From assembly GCF_014805685.1 (NCBI RefSeq), contig NC_060892.1, forward strand, positions 15,555,490 through 15,619,489: 64,000 nucleotides of DNA, read 5' to 3'. Under the pieces are notes generated by a model, which had not been told where the DNA came from, did no database searches, and saw nothing but the letters and a program-made list of their open reading frames with translations. The position numbers were made by a program, and so were the translations under genes. Shown here piece by piece: positions 34,178 to 47,725 of this stretch; within the stretch, counting starts at the first letter, position 1, and each line of letters opens with the position of its first letter. This stretch comes from Silurus meridionalis. Lineage: Eukaryota; Chordata; Actinopteri; Siluriformes; Siluridae.

Positions 34178-34567
34178 CGTTTTATATATGATCTATATAT
34201 ATTTCTTTGCTAGATTCTTTCAAACACAAATCGTCCTTCAATGCTGACAAGTTCCTTTTTTATATTAGCAATTTAAAAAGCCATATTAATATAGCCAAGT
34301 GACTACTCTGACAGCAGGTACATTTATGACGATTATAACTCACCACTACATGATGTCCCACGTCCACGCAATAGCTCCTATAAAAAAACCTAGTGATGGA
34401 CATCAGAGCTATGAAATGCATTTGGTAAAGAAAAACGGAGGCTGCAGTAAGGAGCTTGTGCATCAAGGGGGAGCTGCTGTACACCAGTGTAATCAAGGAA
34501 ATAGTCAGTGTCTGGGTATTCACCCTTCTCCTGCTCTGTATACCCCTTTTTTCTCTTTTACACACAC

Positions 34568-34571
<4 letters not shown>

Positions 34572-34613
<42 letters not shown>
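34572..34613. repeat. (CA)n microsatellite
   Basis: About 21 perfect AC units, intronic. Confidence 0.95.
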
Positions 34614-34616
<3 letters not shown>

Positions 34617-37600
34617 CCCTTGTGTATCCATTCTCCTGGATTCATACATCTGAGTAAATATATAAAAGAAAAGAGATGGAACCAATTTGGCTGGCTGCTG
34701 TGTTCGGTGTCACAATCCGGATGACCTGCTCTGCAAAATAATTTTTCCTCCCTCGCTCTGGCTCCAGTAATTTAAAAGTCAGGGACGATGCGATGAAACG
34801 AGATTGGGGAGGGGAAAGGGGGGGTTTGCAAGGAATTATTCATAAACCTCAATTGCTCGGGACCTCCATTCCTCCTCCCTCTCTCTTTCTCTACCTCCCT
34901 CCCGCCTTCCCCACGCCTCCTCCCCTTATAGAAAATGCACCTCAGTCGGAGGCCTCCCTGTACATTTATGTTAAACACGTCAAATCATATTGTGGCAGCT
35001 CCTGCAAGCCCTTAAGTATATTAACAATCACACTCGTCTTTTTTTTTACACCCTACCTCATTGCTTCTGTTCGCCTGCTCTACCCTCTCCCTCTTTCTCC
35101 TTTGGCATGTCTGTATTGTTAGCTTTGATAAAAAAAAAAAAAGAAGAAAAAAAGGAAAGGTCCCTATCATAGCACTATCCATCCATTTTACTAATTCTGC
35201 CTCTGCTAGGTGAGAACAATGTCTGTGGCCTTTTATAAATATTTTATAATGGCTGCTGCGGTACTTATTTGGAAGGATTGAATCGTTATCTCAAAGAAGA
35301 AGATCTGATTCTTTTATTATTATAAAAATTGTATTATTATAAATTTTTTTTACAACTACACAAACCTGCTTTTAGAAGTTATTTGTCTGCACAGCGATTT
35401 TCACTTCACTAGAAAATATCTGTAACCTGTAACCATCTAATGCATACTGTATAAAACACAACATGGTGCTGTTATAAGAAAATAACCAATGGCGTGAAGA
35501 AATGTCACCTTTTAGTCACCTTTAGTGCAGTTATAGTTACTGCTTTAACAGCACAATTTGACAATAATTACAATTTTTACATTCTAAACAACAACAGACC
35601 CGTTGTTCTAGTTTATTGTTGCATATTCGATGCATGTAGCATGTCCGAGAAGCCATTTTTTTCCTCAATATGTCATAGTAAATATAAACAGTCGTTCCTT
35701 TCCAGCATCTGTTTTTGATTTAAAAAAAAAAAAAAAGAAAAGAAAAGAGAAGCTTGTCATGCCACTGAAACCGCAAAGCATAAACAGCTCGGTCCTGAAG
35801 ACTGTCAGAAAATTGAAAGTTACAGTTTTACCGCTTAAGCATTGACGCTGGAGACAGCTTCTGTAAATGTTCAATAAACGTAAAAACAAAACATCGCACG
35901 AGAAGAAACTACACCATAATCACTGATTGTACATTTTTAGCTACAATCCACGTCGCTGTTTTAAAAAAATGTATTAATCAACACATTGTGGCCAATCAGA
36001 ATCCAGAAGTGGTATAAATACAGTGGATTACATCAGTGGAGTGCATCACATTTTTAATCCCTGTTCCAAAAAACCTCCTCAAAAACAGTGTTTTTATGTC
36101 TCACCTTTAACACTGAATAATTACAAACTCTTTCTTTTTCTCTCCGGCTGTCAGTGTGTTTAAAAAGCGTCAGTGTGTTTGATGACAAACAAACGCAGTC
36201 TTTTAGCAGATGACATGCTTAACACACGTGAGCAGGCTTCTCTTGTGTCTTTCTAAATGCGTTTAATGAATTGTGAGCAGCACTGTCAGTTTTTTGGGAG
36301 GGTGGGGGGAAAAAAGACAGCCATCACATTGACGGTAGCTTTAAAAAGGAAGACGTTGCGGGGTTTTTTTTTGCGCTAATGCTCTCTATCTGACAGCGAG
36401 TGTCATTTGCAAAAGCAGCCAGGTTCCAGGGACGAGAGGCAACTTCAATAATGTTAATTACAGAACTTAATAACAGAGCCGGGAAATTACAGCTTAGCAG
36501 CGTCTATAATAACGCAGCTCGGTCCAAAAACAAGAGTTAAGTAAAGTCGGCGTGCGCCATCCTCCGCTGGTATAAATAGAAAAATGTAGGAGAATTAAAA
36601 AAAAAACTTCCATTAAGGAGTAACCTGAATGTGAGATCACAATGCCATGAGGTTTCTCACCTCCATCCTCCATCCCCCTGCTCACTTTTCCTCTCTCCTT
36701 TCACCTTTCCTCAGACATCAAACAGCACAGTAGACCTGGCTTTGTAACGCTTGTGCTATTTTTAAACTAAGTGTTTCTAATAAGCTGCTGGAAAGCCTGT
36801 GAATTTTTCATACACAAGCACGTCGTTCTCTGGTGAAAACACAGAAACACACTTATTTGGTGATTAGCAACTGACAGGAGGGGGGGCTGGAAAGGAATCG
36901 AATATTCTTGTATCAGATTGCGTGCCTTGCAGAAACAAATGCAGGGGTCTTAATGTGAAGAGTCATCTTCCCACAGCACCACAGGTATGACTGAATTATT
37001 AATGGTGCAGCTCGTTTTAACGCATTTTACGCTTTATCGTATATATTTCACATCAATTTATTTGTATTTTTTTTGCATATCTTTATGTTACATGCCCATC
37101 AGTGGAAAAGTGCCACATGCTAAAAGGCGCACAAACAGCTCGGGCTCGTTTAATATTTCAAATTTTTTTTTTTTAAGTTGGAATATCAAAGACTGTAAAA
37201 AAAAAAAACGGCTTCAAACGTAGCAATGAACTTTATCAGACTTTCTGCATAAAATATGAATCCTTTGCAAATACTCCCAATTGTTTCTACTCTAATTTTC
37301 GTTTTGAATGATGTTGGCGAAGAAATAGATTAGAGAGAGGGGATGAAAAGGTTTTTCTCCGTACGATTCACGTAGGACCGCGTGATTGTTTCTTCGCTCG
37401 TGTGCGCCGTCTCCTTCATTCGTCAACAATTTAACTAGCATTGCTACCTATCACACTGAACCAGAAGTTATAGCATAAAAAAAAAAACTCATTGATTTTC
37501 TAAATATTTGACTTATTATTAAAAACAATATTTAAAATGTTATATACAAATTGTAAAAATATAATATTGTTTTTATTAGTTATAGAATAATATTAAAATC

Positions 37601-38480
37601 CAGTCATTAAATTAATTTGATTATAATTTCTTTCATATTTAAAATATACAATCTTTTAAATATAAATGCACCTTTATGATAGTGTATGTTGAGAAAAATG
37701 TCATATATTGAGCAAAAATCTGTTAAAGTTACACTACAACTAGTTTTTTTATGATAAACGTACTGAAGCTATAGAACTCTACATGTGACCCCCCAAAAAA
37801 TGTCTTGTTCTGACTCTGTCACGGCCGTCGGTACACATCAGTGGCGTAGCAGCAGACAGACAGAGACATTACATTCCCACCTCTGCACGCTATCTCTGTA
37901 CAATCCTTCTCAAATCCTAGGCCTCTCTCCAGCTCCGCCGCCTCACATATGACAAAAAAAACCTGATTTACAGTCTGACCTGCCCCCCTTTAACCCTAAC
38001 ACACCTCTCCATGCAATCTGACACCTGCACCTGCCACCATCACCACCCTCCTCCTCCTTCTCCTCCTCAACATGCGCTCTCTTCAAAATATGTGAGTCGA
38101 AGTCACATGGCAAGTTCTGTAGGCTCCGCCTTCAAGTCCTACGGAGACTGAACGTGTTTTTTGTCATTTCATGAGATTGGGCTAATTTATCAGGGAATTC
38201 CGATGAACTGAAACAGGAAATCCTCCAGAGGGAAAACCGAAAAGCTATTAAATTAAGTCTGATTTGAGGAAAAAGTCGTTTCTAGCTTCGAAAAAAAAAA
38301 AAAAGTGGTAAAAGGTGTAATTAGTTAATGAATGTAGGCCGAGGATAAAAATGGTTACTCTCAGGACTCTGGAGAAATAAACACATGTCCCGCCCCCACT
38401 CATCCCTGGTCATATGACACCCCTCCCATGCCCCCCTCCCATGCCCCTCCCTTTGGAGACTGAGTTAAGATCAGCCTTAC

Positions 38481-38588
38481 CTGTCCCTTTGGTGAGCTCT
38501 TTCTCCCCCCCACACTCTCTGTCTTTGGTTTGGTCCTCCTGGTCTGTGGTGGTCTCGCTGGCAGCCTCCACATCCTCACTCAGCTCGC
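38481..38588 (-). CDS. zfhx3: zfhx3 exon 5: acidic linker
   Basis: 108-nt exon. The acceptor CCCCCTTCAG ends at 38589 and the donor ACAG|GTAAGG begins at 38480. After two bases completing a split codon it reads ELSEDVEAASETTTDQEDQT, KDRECGGEKELTKGT, plus one base (G) that pairs with GA of exon 6 to give Gly. It aligns with human ZFHX3 [20 protein letters not shown] ... EKELT, recalled from memory; this and the matching phases identify the exon although it has no domain. It is an acidic, probably disordered linker. The exon before it, which should carry the CNYSTK finger and GQIFTIRRC segment, is not in the window. Confidence 0.93.
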
Positions 38589-38994
38589 CTGAAGGGGGAG
38601 GAGAGGACGGGATATGTAAATCACCACCCCATCAGAATTGGTGGAAGCACTTAAAGGGACGGTGGCGTCTTTTTTTTCTTCCCTCCCCTCTATAGGAGCG
38701 CACAGTGATAGTATTGGCTGAGACGTGTTCACAAAGACAGTGGGTGGAGGCCTTTTCCCTCATCACATGCTCCATAATTAACTTTTTCCCCTTAAATTTC
38801 ACAGTAGCAAATAGAATTTATTTAACCTTTTTTTTTTAGGCCTTACTTTATTTTCTGCTTTTGTAATTATAGTCATTGTTACTGCCATCATTTTAATGGC
38901 TCTCTTTATAAGTATATAATTCTTCATTTATGCAGGTCTATGACACAAATATCTTTATAGCTTCCTCTGTTTTAATATGTACATAAAACCGAAG

Positions 38995-39000
<6 letters not shown>

Positions 39001-39046
<46 letters not shown>
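39001..39046. repeat. (CA)n microsatellite
   Basis: About 23 CA units, intronic. Confidence 0.96.
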
Positions 39047-39047
<1 letters not shown>

Positions 39048-39147
39048 CGCACACATGTGGTAGAGACATAGACCCATTTTCCAAACGGCAAAGTATGCAG
39101 ACAGGAAAAATAACTGTGCAAAGAGCCTGTTTCAACTTCAACAGACA

Positions 39148-39149
<2 letters not shown>

Positions 39150-39208
<59 letters not shown>
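39150..39208. repeat. (GA)n microsatellite
   Basis: About 29 perfect GA units, 100 bp from the CA tract at 39001. Confidence 0.96.
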
Positions 39209-39211
<3 letters not shown>

Positions 39212-39785
39212 TTCCCCTTTTTTCCCTTTGGTACCTCTCCCCACAATCATAATTGCAGTCCCAAGCTGCTGTCTCCTGGGCTTCTCACCAATATCTGCCT
39301 TAGTTCATTCCTCAAACCCATGGATAGTAATGCGCTACATATCTATAAAATATATAAATGAATCATGAATTTTTTAAAACAGGGGCCACGATTCATTTTA
39401 TTTTGCCAAGTCAAATGCAGAAATCCCCTGTAACCATTTTTAAAAGCCCTCGGTTCGATATATCAGCCCCGCTTAAAAGCAGCAAACTCCTAACAACAGA
39501 TCTCCAATAATGCTATGTGTAAGTAAAGCCAGAGGAAGACACTGAAAAAAAAAACCAGGTAATAAAGTGGGCATCAATCTTTTTTTTCTTTTCTTTATTT
39601 CTCCCGTGTGCAAGGCTCAAGCCCCCTTTTTTTCCCCCAGGTCCATGTTTGCACACTAACACTCACTCCATTGATTGTACAGCACTACAGACCAGTCAAT
39701 ACACCTTATCAGTTATTACACATGTCAGCTAATTCTCAGCAAATGTACTTAAAATGTTCGTTTGAACCCCTCCCCAAAAAAAACT

Positions 39786-39787
<2 letters not shown>

Positions 39788-39837
<50 letters not shown>
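39788..39837. repeat. (CA)n microsatellite
   Basis: About 25 CA units, intronic. Confidence 0.96.
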
Positions 39838-39839
<2 letters not shown>

Positions 39840-41674
39840 CCTGTTTCCACTCTGGTAAGCGATTAATATATCGATGGGGCAACAATCGTTCCCGTTCAAA
39901 TATTCATCCCGTTGTGGTTTAGTGCAGCTGGCAAAAGAGCTCCATCACCGCACTCCAACCCCAAACTTAAAACACTTTTTACCGTCCAATAACGTTCCAG
40001 CTGTTTGAAGACTCGCCTGGGCCTTTCGGGCTCGAATGTGAAACCCGAATCGCATGCCTCAGCTCCGACAGCCACCAGATAATCCATTAAACTTTATATT
40101 ACTATGCCTCTGTGGACGCTCTTAAGGGCTTGTACCTCTGGCCGAACCCTTCAAGCTCCTTTAATGAAGCTTTTCCTTATCACAAATGGCTCTGAGCAAC
40201 TCATTTTCAGACTAAGTATCCTTAATTATTTCATGTATTTTTTGCTAATTTGCAATGCTCCAGTCATACATCAGATCTTCCTGAATCATTTCCTTCATTG
40301 TTCATTCATTTGAATCCTGTACTTTTACAAATATTTATTTGAATCCAAACTAAAAGGCATTGCTATCCTACATGAATATTTGAAATAAATTACATAAATT
40401 TGATTAAAATCTACAGTCTCATCTCATGCTCGAAACTCGAAAATCCCTTTTCTTGAAATTGTTCATCACAGCTCATGAAATATTTTTTTTTCCACGATAT
40501 CATTCAGGCCTGTTAACTTACACATTCTGTAGTACAAATTTTGGAATATCCCCCTGTTCAACAGGATGCTGAATCTTCTAGAGAACAAGAAAGGTATGTC
40601 CTTTTGTTCATTGACTTTATTTTGAAAATTGTGATGCTAATACGTTCACAATAAAAGTATTATCTTGCTATACAAAGTACAGATCAAAAGAAAATCATAA
40701 ATATATTTTGGAAGTAAATCATTAGAATGTCCTTCATATCCCCATGCTGTTAGGATGGATGATATTTAACCCAATTTAATGTAAAAAAAAAAAAAAAAAA
40801 TCTCAAAACGTTATTGCAGAGTTGTTGAAAGAATAAACTCATGTTCTATATTGTATAAATAAAAAAAGTAAAAAAATCATATTTATCAAAATGACGTTAT
40901 GATGTGACAGCAAATAAATCGAATCTGACTAACAGTGCAGTAAAGAGCAGCGCGTTCATTTCACTGCTGAACCTACTGCAACTCATTGTACCCAAACTTA
41001 ACAAGACAAGGTGTGAATGGACTTTCTGTAAACGCAACAGTGATTTTTACATCACCGGATGGCGTCGCTAAACAGATCTGCTGTGTTTCATAAACGCAAA
41101 TTGCACCGGTCTTAGTTCAAAGTCGATTTTTGTTGCTCTGAAACAAAGCGGTTCGATAAGCGAGCAGCGGCGCAGGTAACATCTTGGTTCAATACTTCGC
41201 TTCTCTCCACTCTGTGCTGTGTGCATGGAGGAAGCCGGGGCAAATGATGTTGATATGGATTACGTTGTTAGGGCTTATTGCTGCTCGGATCGGACCGATC
41301 CTGCGTTTAAACAAAAGTATTTAAGTGGAACAATTGGATTTTTTTTTTTTTAAAGCCGATTGAAGCATCCTCCATAGATTACACCCTATATATTGCTTTT
41401 TATTCTTTCATAAATGTGTATGTTCTATTATGTTTCCAAGGCAACCGGCGATTTCCTCCACGCACAGCACATCCTTGAGCTGGTGAGGCGGGTCTAAGCC
41501 ATGGAAACAGGGATGATAGCTACCACTCGGGGATCGAGACAAACCCCATCCGACGAAATCCACCTCACGCTACAGAGAGAGAGGCACGCAGATTACACAA
41601 TAATCCTTGAGTACATTTTCACTTCTGGAAGAGCTAACCATGTGTCTAATTCCTACTTTGCACAGGTACATGCG

Positions 41675-41683
<9 letters not shown>

Positions 41684-41711
<28 letters not shown>
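41684..41711. repeat. (CT)n microsatellite
   Basis: About 14 CT units followed by CACA. Confidence 0.95.
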
Positions 41712-41715
<4 letters not shown>

Positions 41716-42431
41716 TGACTGTCTCTGCACATTAAAACTCAAGTCCATTAAAACTCACACAGCTGTCACTTTAACGTTTCCCAGGCCAGCTTCGGTCAGT
41801 GAGCTCTGCTCTATATCTCATGCTTTGTCTTGCTTTTCCTCTGTCTCTCCCTCGCCTCGACATGACTTCTTCATTTAGTTTTTTAATCAAGATATATGAC
41901 ACTCTCTCTCGCCGCACCTCGCACACTAAACCCACATAATATATGCAGAAATGTAAACGTTTAATTCCAGATGAGCGCTACGTCTTTAAGTGCCGGACGC
42001 CTGCGTCTATCCTTCTTCTCATTTGCCATGCCGCAGTACTACACAATGATTAAACTCGGGCCAGCTATAATTAATGAAAGGTCACAAGAGGAGGATGAAA
42101 CTAGAGGGAGGAGGACGGTTGGGAGAAAAAACCTGAGGTCAATATGTAACTCACTCTAAAAACTCTGAAGAAAAAAAAAAATTAATAAATAGGACAGATG
42201 CACCAAAGGTTTTTCTCATTAATCGTATTAATTAAATTGGATAATTTAATAATATTAAACCTTTGCTCTAATCTAATCTCGAATAAATCCACTTCACAGT
42301 GGGAGAAGACAGAAGACAGAAATACAGAAAATGTAGGTACAGAAGAACTCAGAACTGCATTAAAGAGATTCAAAAATGTTCCAGAGGGTCAGTATTACAA
42401 TCCCTATTACACAGGAAAACATCTGTAGCTG

Positions 42432-42512
<81 letters not shown>
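42432..42512. repeat. (CT)n-(CA)n compound microsatellite
   Basis: About 9 CT units pass directly into about 31 CA units. Confidence 0.96.
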
Positions 42513-42516
<4 letters not shown>

Positions 42517-42573
42517 GTGTAGGGGCTCTGGTAGACCTATAGGTGTCACCCTATACAAGCTGGGAATACGCAA

Positions 42574-42574
<1 letters not shown>

Positions 42575-42634
<60 letters not shown>

Positions 42635-42666
42635 ACAGACACACACACACACACGTATATATATAA
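42575..42666. repeat. (CA)n with GACA interruptions, ending in (TA)n
   Basis: A second long CA tract only 62 bp after the previous one, with two GACACACA breaks and a short TATA end. Confidence 0.95.
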
Positions 42667-43518
42667 AATGGATGGAGGAAGGGGTAGACAGATATAGTAC
42701 AAGGCTGTTTCAGAAAAAAAAATGGCAAGAGAAATATGCACAGATGACAAAAGCAGATGCTGGGCAGGAAGTGAGCGTCGGAGATGAGACTCAGAAGACA
42801 GCGAGATTACCTTCAGATGAGAAAGCCGAGCAGCCTTTTCCTTTCCTTTCCCGAGGAAGAAGCAGTGATTACACACATACTAATCGTACTGACAGGCGCA
42901 AACCACCAAATAAATAATACATGCTGCCCACTGCTCTCCGGCACTCGCTAGCTCGACTGGATGGCCAGCGTGTACATTCGCATCATGCACCCCATGTCCC
43001 TGCTGGAGTGTGCAATCCTTCAGAAAAAAAAGGTCAAGCGGAAGTGCACCTGAATCGAAAGACTGAAGGAGGACCTGCTGCCTTCTAGCAAGGCATGAGC
43101 TCATAGCCTGTCTCGTTACTCTTATTAAAAGAAAAATCCACCCTGAAATGACTTCTCTAGATTCATCTTCAATGACATAGTCACAAATAATTAATAATTG
43201 TATTTATTTTTTAATAACATTAAACTTATTTGATCTGATGGTTGGTCTACATTTCCACAATGCACGTCCACTAGCGTGGTTATGAAGGGATTTAGCCCTT
43301 CCTTCATCTGTACCTAAACAGGGTGATGCAGAGGCGCATAGTCGCTTAGTCCAGCTGTCCAGGTCTCTTACCTCCTCAACTTCCAAGCTAATTTTGCAGT
43401 TAGTCTTGCCGATTGCTCACTAGCTAACTATAATCTGTGCAATATATCACAACTGCACCATATTGCTGCGTTGCATTTTGAGAGTCCAGTGTGTGCAACA
43501 ATTTTTCCTAAATATTAT

Positions 43519-43562
43519 AACAACAACAACAACAACAACAACAACAATACTAATAATAATAA
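43519..43562. repeat. (AAC)n-(AAT)n trinucleotide repeat
   Basis: About nine AAC units then four AAT units. Confidence 0.93.
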
Positions 43563-44658
43563 TATTTGATCCAGTTATGTGAAAGAGACAGAAAAGAACT
43601 TGTTTTTCCCATCCTCTCAGGGGAACAACAAAAATACGGCGAAATGTGACAAAAAAGCAGCAGGCACTAAATATTTCAATAGAAATGTATGAAATGTGTT
43701 TTAGGGTGCAGTTTTTTTTTCCTTAACATCACCAAAGCACTACTTATCATTTAGATTTCACTGTAAACCCTTGGCTACCTCTTGGTGCCTCCAGTCTTCC
43801 TAACCATTCTCCCATTTTCTGATATTCCCCCTGCATGTCCCGCTCCGGACAGCTTCCTTGTTCTTTCAAGCCGTGCTGTCGGATAAAAAAAAGCAATCGT
43901 ATTTCACACCTCATGGACTCTATCTCTCTGGCTGTCTGGTTTCTTCTTCTTCTTCTTTTTATTTTGTTCCTTCTCCACCACCCACTCCCCCCAATCTGCT
44001 AACCCCCTCCACCCCCACTCCAGCTCACTACCCGTTCTCTCTTTGCTCCTACACCCCTTCCCTATATCAAAGCCGGACTGACTCCGGACCGGCCGGCGGA
44101 AAATGAAAATGACAGAAGGGGTCTGAGGGACAATGGAAGCACAGGCGCCCATGCTGGGGGATTTCATGCATTGCCCAGTCTTCATATAAGCATCACTGTG
44201 AACCATCCACATGTAAAAGCCCCTCTCCCCCTTTTGCTTTTTCAAAACACACACAGAAACATGCACACATAAACACTTCCTCTAAAACCAAAAATCCTAG
44301 TGTATTGTGTGCCTGGAAGGTCCGGGCGGCTGGAAAAGCAAATCACAACTTCATGCCAGCACAAAGGATGAAACACAGAACTCAAACCGGAAAACTCCGT
44401 AGCAGAGAACCTCAACCATCCTCAGCGTGGTGTGCTTAAACCTAAAACGACTCTATAATAAAAATTTTACGTACGCAACAGCTTTAAGCACTAAATATTT
44501 TATACTGTGCTTGTAAATACACACAAACACACACACATACACACAGCTTTGTGGTGTATATTAGGTAAAGCCTTCTGCCACCATAAACACAGAGCATGAG
44601 TCATGCTTAGAGACCTGAACGTCACAGCGCAACACACGCTGACCACACTCACTAACAC

Positions 44659-44687
<29 letters not shown>
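44659..44687. repeat. (CA)n tract
   Basis: About 14 CA units, intronic. Confidence 0.94.
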
Positions 44688-44690
<3 letters not shown>

Positions 44691-44789
44691 CCTTCCATCA
44701 CTGCCTTCCTCTACATCCCTTCCTCTCAGGCACATCCCACAGATCCACATCTACAGACACGCAAATAGCCGTTTCTTTCTCTTTCTCTT

Positions 44790-44797
<8 letters not shown>

Positions 44798-44863
<66 letters not shown>

Positions 44864-44870
44864 GCACACA
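44798..44870. repeat. (CA)n microsatellite
   Basis: About 36 CA units with a CGCACG break near 44859, preceded by a TTTCTC-rich run. Confidence 0.96.
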
Positions 44871-46497
44871 CCTCTACCCTTCGTATGTCAAGCATCGCAC
44901 TGAAAGCAAGCGCACTACCTTTTCGGTTTGGAGGGCCGAGGCCGAGTTACGCGCCGCATCCCCAAACGGGCTCCTAAAAATCCATGCGCCTTGCTCCTCT
45001 CTGGCCCCAGCATGACCCCATGATCTAAATGTGAATGAATATTCCGTGCTAGAGAAGGAGGAGGGAGGAGAGAGGAGGGAGGAGAGAGGAGGTGCGGAGA
45101 ATAAAAGAAAAAGGAGGAGGAGAGATATAGATAGAGGCAGGAGTACAGATGCACAAGAAACTCCAGCTCCCAAGTGCAGCAGTGGCCTGGGAGGCTAATA
45201 ACTAAAAACTTTAAACAGCAAGTTAATCACAAACAGGAGGGAAAAGCTCACGCCACCCTAGAACAATTCAACCGAGGGGCTCCCCTTTTCCTACCCCCTC
45301 CCCGAATACCCCTGTCACCTCATTCCTCCTCATATTCAACCCCATAACCCCCGCCTCATTCCCTCCCATCTCCCCTTTCCTCCTGTGCAATCCTTAATTT
45401 GATCCCTCAAGCCCTTTCAAAGTCACTTTTGGTGCTTAGCCTGGATCACACGCAGGCGGGATTTGTTTTAGAGATCCACAAACCTAATTTACACATGCCG
45501 CTACAAGCTTTTCCAAAACAGCCATTGCTCAATGTATCATGAATGCAACAGAGATGCTCACCTCTGCACAGAGAAAAAGAGAGAGAGAAATAGAGAGATA
45601 GAACATCTATATAATGACACAATGAAACTAATTACACAGCTGTTGTTCAGCCACCATGTTCTTTTACTGCTTGTGAATGGCTTGACTATCGTTCTTTTAG
45701 TTCTCATGATGATGTAGTAGACGAAGTCATCTCACAGATCTTGGGTTCCTGCCATTTGTGGGGTTTTCATGTTTCTTCTGATGACCCAAAAAATGTAGAT
45801 ATGGATTTTCTAGGTTTAAAAGAGTGTATATATGTAAATGGATTATAGGGTATATAACTGCTTCCCATCCAGTGTTCCTGAGAAACACTCTGGCTTCATT
45901 TCCACCCTGACCAGAAGATGAATAAATGAATGAATGAATCAGTTTTCTAACTAAAATAAAAATGCAAACAAATGGCCCTCGTCCCATAAACTGAAATGGA
46001 CTGGCTGCTCGAAAATGGGGTTAATGTCACAACCTTTCCTCCTCCCAGGCATCACACACACGACGCAAGACGGTGTGTTCTTGGATTGCGCTTTTCACTG
46101 CACCGTCTCCGGACTGGCCTCGAGGACATCATCGTGCACAAAGACAGGCCAGATGGACATCAAGTGCTCTCCCCCTCAGCGCACGGAGGAACTCTCCTCT
46201 CGCATTCGTTCCCTCGAGCGGGAAATGTGCACAATGTATCTCGAGAAACTCTTTAATCCTGGGCTTCTCTCATATTCACACCACTTAAGAGGTAAAGTAA
46301 AAAGAGGAAGGGAAGGAAGCAATAGAAGGGATAGAGGACGCCGGTGCTGTCACGAAGGACAGTCACATCAAATCTGAAATATTTACCAGTGGCTTGGAAA
46401 ATGTGATGGTACAGTTGTGACAGCTCACTGAGCTCCCCCTTCCTTTGCAATAGCCCTCCCTCCCCACCCCCCACTCTCATACACCCACCCTCACATG

Positions 46498-46526
<29 letters not shown>
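46498..46526. repeat. (CA)n tract
   Basis: About 14 CA units following a C-rich stretch. Confidence 0.93.
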
Positions 46527-46529
<3 letters not shown>

Positions 46530-47032
46530 CCTAATCACACAGCGATGGAAGCATTGCGCTCTGAATATGTACGGGGCAGGGGGAAAAAGTATTGATTTTT
46601 TTCATTGGGTGGAAAAAATGGATATAAAATTCGCATAACCTGAAATTGTCACAGCTATTTAGTTCATCGCTCATCACGTCGCATGTTCCAGTTTGGACAC
46701 GGAACTGCCGTTAATTAGATGACGGAGTGTGCACAACACAATTATTAGCGTATATCAAATGAGAGGTGTATTTAAGAACAATGAAATAAAAAAAACTGTA
46801 TAGAAATACAAAAACAAAAGAATTATTTGAATGTGTTATGCTTTAACTTATTTTTTTTATTGATGCCCTTTTTTAAAATAAGACAATTAAAAGTGTTTAT
46901 GCTTTGCACTTGTGCTTTTTCTCTGTCTAAAGGTCTCTGTCTTTAAAACTTTTGCCGCCATCATCAACAAGCCGGTTCTGTAATCGGTTCAGAGCCCCCC
47001 AAAAACTACAAAAGTCTGTGAAAACTTTCCAA

Positions 47033-47061
47033 GACAAGACAAGAATGTCTCTTGTCTTGTC
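47033..47061. repeat. Perfect 11-bp inverted repeat (hairpin)
   Basis: GACAAGACAAG at 47033-47043 and its exact complement CTTGTCTTGTC at 47051-47061 enclose a 7-nt loop AATGTCT. Intronic, no associated gene. Confidence 0.9.
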
Positions 47062-47671
47062 CAAAGATCCTCTTCTAGACAAATCATTTACATAAATTTG
47101 ACTGATGGAAATAGACGACTACTCCTACAAAAGCCACGATGGGCCGTGAATAGAAGCCTGGAGTTGCTGAAGAACAGACAAGTTTTTTGATGACTGTTGT
47201 TCAACTACAGCATTTGTACAAAAGTACTATTTTCTTGAAATGCTGCATCCACCAGTTGATGACCCCTGGTATATAACACAGAGCACATATTTGTCAGTAG
47301 GAAAAAAAAATATTATCCCTACAAGAACCTAAATCACCTGCCAAGCACTTTGGCATCTCTTCTTGAGGGACCCTCACTCAAAGTAAATCAAATAAATAAA
47401 AAAAAGCAAGGCAAGCAGGCAGGTAGGCACGTACAGGGTCTGAGGCTGTCCGTTAACGTTCTCCTCATCTGTTTATGTTTCTCTTTGGACACCGCAGGCC
47501 TGAACGGGGAGCAGTCTGAGAAAGATCCACCGCCTGTTGATTTATCGAGTGCAGGGATTTGCATATCTTTGTAGTACCTCCGTCTGTGTGTTGACCGCTC
47601 ACTAGGAGGTGTCGGCTCCGAAAATCAATGCCTGGATGTATGTTGTGTGTATGCATGCACGTGTGTATACA

Positions 47672-47678
<7 letters not shown>

Positions 47679-47724
<46 letters not shown>
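47679..47724. repeat. (CA)n microsatellite
   Basis: About 23 CA units, intronic. Confidence 0.96.

Positions 47725-47725
<1 letters not shown>

Larger units (their letters stand above)
29734..38480 (-). other. zfhx3 intron 5, 8.7 kb
   Basis: Donor AAAGGGACAG|GTAAGG at 38480; acceptor at 29734 behind a 21-base T run (A on the plus strand, 29759-29779). Contains the GT, CA, CCAAA and TCAAG repeats listed separately. Blocks 30230-30420 and 36390-36520 are non-repetitive with several TTAAT/TAATTA sites and are candidate conserved elements. I find no coding exon. Confidence 0.8.

Noticed and set aside
38414..38695. Plus-strand 93-aa frame over exon 5
   Set aside because: Opposite strand of the acidic linker exon; Ser/Pro-rich shadow without features.
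45996..46377. Three overlapping plus-strand frames in a higher-GC block
   Set aside because: Mutually exclusive frames without domain similarity; composition alone explains the openness.
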